Assembly: GCA_947373775.1 (NCBI GenBank)
Contig: CANBZE010000057.1
Span: 1 to 8,553 of the forward strand
Direction: 5' to 3'
Origin: Alphaproteobacteria bacterium
GTDB lineage: Bacteria; Pseudomonadota; Alphaproteobacteria; Micropepsales; Micropepsaceae
Length of the DNA stretch: 8,553 bases
Shown: positions 6,931-8,553 of the stretch, in pieces
How the letters are laid out: each line of letters begins with the position of its first letter
Numbering within the stretch: position 1 is the stretch's first letter
The notes under the pieces: generated by a model
What the model was told of the DNA's origin: nothing
Database searches by the model: none
What the model saw: the letters and a program-made list of their open reading frames with translations, nothing else
Made by a program: the position numbers and the translations under genes

Positions 6931-7544
6931 CGCTGCGGCATCCGCACGACGGGCAAGGTGATGGTCCAGTGGATGGCGGCGATCCGGATCAGCGCAATCG
7001 CCGCCATGCCCGCGACGCTCGCAATTTCCGTGGAGACGCCCAGCGCGCCCAGGCAGAAATAAAGCGCCACACCGGCGACGCAGCAGGTCACGTATAATTC
7101 GGACTGGCGGAACACCAGCGGGATTTCGGCGACCAGCACGTCGCGGATCAGCCCGCCCGCGCAGCCGGTGATCGCGCCCATGATAGTGGCGGCGAACGGC
7201 GCCAAGCCGCCAGACTCGGCAATGCGGGCGCCGGCGATACTGAAGAACGCCAAGCCCAGGGCATCGGCATACTGCAAGGCCTTGTCGGGCGGCGGAAACT
7301 TGCGCACCCACAGCCAGGTCACCAGAGCCGCCAAAGCCGAAACACCGATGAACCAGGGCGAGGAGATCCAGAAGATCGGATGACGGTCCATCAACACGTC
7401 GCGCAGGGTGCCGCCGCCGGTGGCGGTGACGATGGCCAGCACCAGCACGCCGATGGGATCGAGCGACCGCCGCACCGCGGCCAGCGCGCCTGAGGCCGCG
7501 AAAACCGCGACGCCGATATAGGTGAAGAGTTGAACCAAGCTCAA
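6927..7544 (-). CDS. UPF0126/TRIC family membrane protein (YicG-like)
   Basis: A 205-residue integral membrane protein with about seven hydrophobic segments (near 4-24, 29-49, 62-80, 90-108, 113-132, 147-167, 172-195). It contains the two family repeats: the first has G43-G-G-T-L-R-D49 and the second G130-G-L-I-R-D135. This domain is named UPF0126 or glycine-transporter-like; structures of prokaryotic members show trimeric cation channels (TRIC type). The substrate or ion of this copy cannot be read from the sequence. The TTG start overlaps the thiG stop as TTGA (7541-7544); a second in-frame TTG lies two codons later. The N-terminus ([20 protein letters not shown]) fits the family start, so the true start must be close by. 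No purine-rich ribosome binding site is visible, which suggests coupling to thiG. The 3' end overlaps the convergent oxidoreductase gene. Confidence 0.9.
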   Translation of the reverse strand: MSLVQLFTYIGVAVFAASGALAAVRRSLDPIGVLVLAIVTATGGGTLRDVLMDRHPIFWISSPWFIGVSALAALVTWLWVRKFPPPDKALQYADALGLAFFSIAGARIAESGGLAPFAATIMGAITGCAGGLIRDVLVAEIPLVFRQSELYVTCCVAGVALYFCLGALGVSTEIASVAGMAAIALIRIAAIHWTITLPVVRMPQR

Positions 7545-8539
7545 ATCAGGCCGGAGAGTGGGCTGGAGGGATCAGCATAAGCCTTCTTGGGCATGCGCCC
7601 AGCCAGCCAGGCCATGCGGCCGGCCTGCACCGCCAGCTTCATGGCGCCTGCCATCTTCACCGGATCGCGCGCATGGGCGATGGCCGTGTTGGTCAGCACC
7701 GCATCGCAGCCCAACTCCATCGCCACCGCCGCATCGGACGCGGTTCCGATACCGGCATCCACCACGATCGGCACCTTGGCGTCCTCTATGATCATGCGGA
7801 TGTTCACGGTCGCCTGCATGCCCATGCCCGAGCCGATAGGCGCGGCCAGCGGCATGATCGCCACCGCGCCGACATCTTCCAGCCGCTTGGCCATCAAGGG
7901 ATCGTCGCTGCAATAGACCATCACCTGGAAACCATCCTTGGCCAGCATCTCGGTGGCCCGCAGGGTTTCGATCATGTCGGGATAGAGCAGTTTCTTTTCG
8001 CCCAGCACTTCCAGCTTGACCAGGGTCCAGCCGCCGGCCTCACGCGCCAGCCGCAGAGTGCGCACGGCGTCCTCGCCGGTGAAGCAGCCCGCGGTGTTGG
8101 GCAGGTAGGTGACCTTCTTGGGATCGATGAAATCCACCAGCATGGGCTGGCTGTTGTCGGTCAGGTTCACGCGGCGCACCGCCACGGTGACGATCTCCGC
8201 GCCGGACGCCTCCAGCGCCGCGGCGTTCATCGCGTAGTCCTTGTACTTGCCGGTGCCGATGATCAGCCGCGACTTGAAGGTCTTGCCGGCGATCACCAGC
8301 GGCTTGTCCTCGCGCGGCACTTCGACTGGCGCATTGCCGCCGCCGATGAAATGCACGATCTCCAGTCTGTCGCCATTGGCGACCGCGACGTCCGCATAGG
8401 TCGAACGCGGCACGATCTCCAGATTGCGCTCGACTGCGATCTTGGCGGGGTCCAGCCCCAGGCCTTCCAGCAACCCACGCACGCTGGTTGGCGCGTCCAG
8501 CCGCTTTGTCTCGCCATTCAGGGTGATTTCAACGCTCAT
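7541..8539 (-). CDS. thiG: ThiS-ThiG fusion: sulfur carrier plus thiazole synthase
   Basis: A 332-residue fusion of two thiamin-pathway proteins. ThiS (1-68) is a ubiquitin-like sulfur carrier whose C-terminal Gly-Gly normally becomes a thiocarboxylate; here it ends in G66-G-G68. A linker of about 11 residues (69-79) leads to ThiG (80-332), a TIM barrel that forms the thiazole phosphate from deoxyxylulose phosphate, dehydroglycine and ThiS-bound sulfur. ThiG active-site residues are present: the Schiff-base lysine K175 (LVKLEVLG), E177 and D261 ([19 protein letters not shown]), matching B. subtilis K96, E98 and D182 at a constant offset of 79. The C-terminus ([11 protein letters not shown]) is typical. 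The ATG at 8539 gives a complete ThiS; a weak AGG lies four bases before it. Only 14 bases upstream are visible, so any thiamin riboswitch or other thi genes would lie outside the window. The TGA overlaps the next gene's TTG. Confidence 0.95.
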   Translation of the reverse strand: MSVEITLNGETKRLDAPTSVRGLLEGLGLDPAKIAVERNLEIVPRSTYADVAVANGDRLEIVHFIGGGNAPVEVPREDKPLVIAGKTFKSRLIIGTGKYKDYAMNAAALEASGAEIVTVAVRRVNLTDNSQPMLVDFIDPKKVTYLPNTAGCFTGEDAVRTLRLAREAGGWTLVKLEVLGEKKLLYPDMIETLRATEMLAKDGFQVMVYCSDDPLMAKRLEDVGAVAIMPLAAPIGSGMGMQATVNIRMIIEDAKVPIVVDAGIGTASDAAVAMELGCDAVLTNTAIAHARDPVKMAGAMKLAVQAGRMAWLAGRMPKKAYADPSSPLSGLI

Positions 8540-8553
8540 AGAACCTGTACCTT

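Noticed and set aside
6934..6946. Small hairpin TGCGG-CAT-CCGCA as a terminator for the oxidoreductase gene
   Set aside because: The stem is only five base pairs, there is no T-tract on either strand, and it lies within the last codons of the opposite gene.
8540..8553. A thiamin (TPP) riboswitch before thiSG
   Set aside because: Only 14 bases upstream of the start are in the window, far too few to contain or exclude one.

Overview
The window reads as ordinary chromosomal DNA from a GC-rich alphaproteobacterium. Evidence: codons strongly biased to G/C at the third position, an RNase E with a long acidic insertion inside its S1 domain and a C-terminal Gly-Trp-Trp tail (the alphaproteobacterial PNPase-docking arrangement), and a fused ThiS-ThiG protein. 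I cannot place it below class level with confidence. There is no sign of phage, transposon, CRISPR, tRNA or rRNA.

Layout. (1) Positions 85-2823, plus strand: RNase E (rne), ending in a strong hairpin terminator at 2845-2874. (2) Positions 2873-4653, minus strand: two translationally coupled genes. A divergent gamma-glutamyltransferase-like lipoprotein comes first and a small Cys-rich GFA-family protein second. They run towards rne and share its terminator. (3) Positions 4654-4789: a divergent intergenic region with a candidate promoter for the plus-strand genes. (4) Positions 4790-6930, plus strand: an exported M48 metalloprotease with a C-terminal TPR-like region (BepA-like), overlapping by one base a membrane-anchored DsbA/ScsC-like thiol oxidoreductase. 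(5) Positions 6927-8539, minus strand: a ThiS-ThiG fusion (thiazole synthase with its sulfur carrier), overlapping a UPF0126/TRIC-type membrane protein. This unit converges on the oxidoreductase, and the two stop codons share a CTAG. The thi operon probably continues upstream beyond position 8553.

How they fit together. RNase E initiates mRNA decay and rRNA processing and probably scaffolds a degradosome. The protease/oxidoreductase pair looks like an envelope quality-control unit acting on proteins outside the cytoplasm. The GGT-like and GFA-like pair may share a link to glutathione or another thiol, but both assignments are at family level and the GGT-like protein has lost key catalytic positions. 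The thi unit makes the thiazole half of thiamin.

I see no wholly new system. The points most worth a second look are the ThiS-ThiG fusion that buries the sulfur-carrying Gly-Gly, the degenerate active site of the GGT-like lipoprotein, and the tight gene overlaps. Almost every base is accounted for: the only gene-free stretches are 1-84, 2824-2872, 4654-4789 and 8540-8553.
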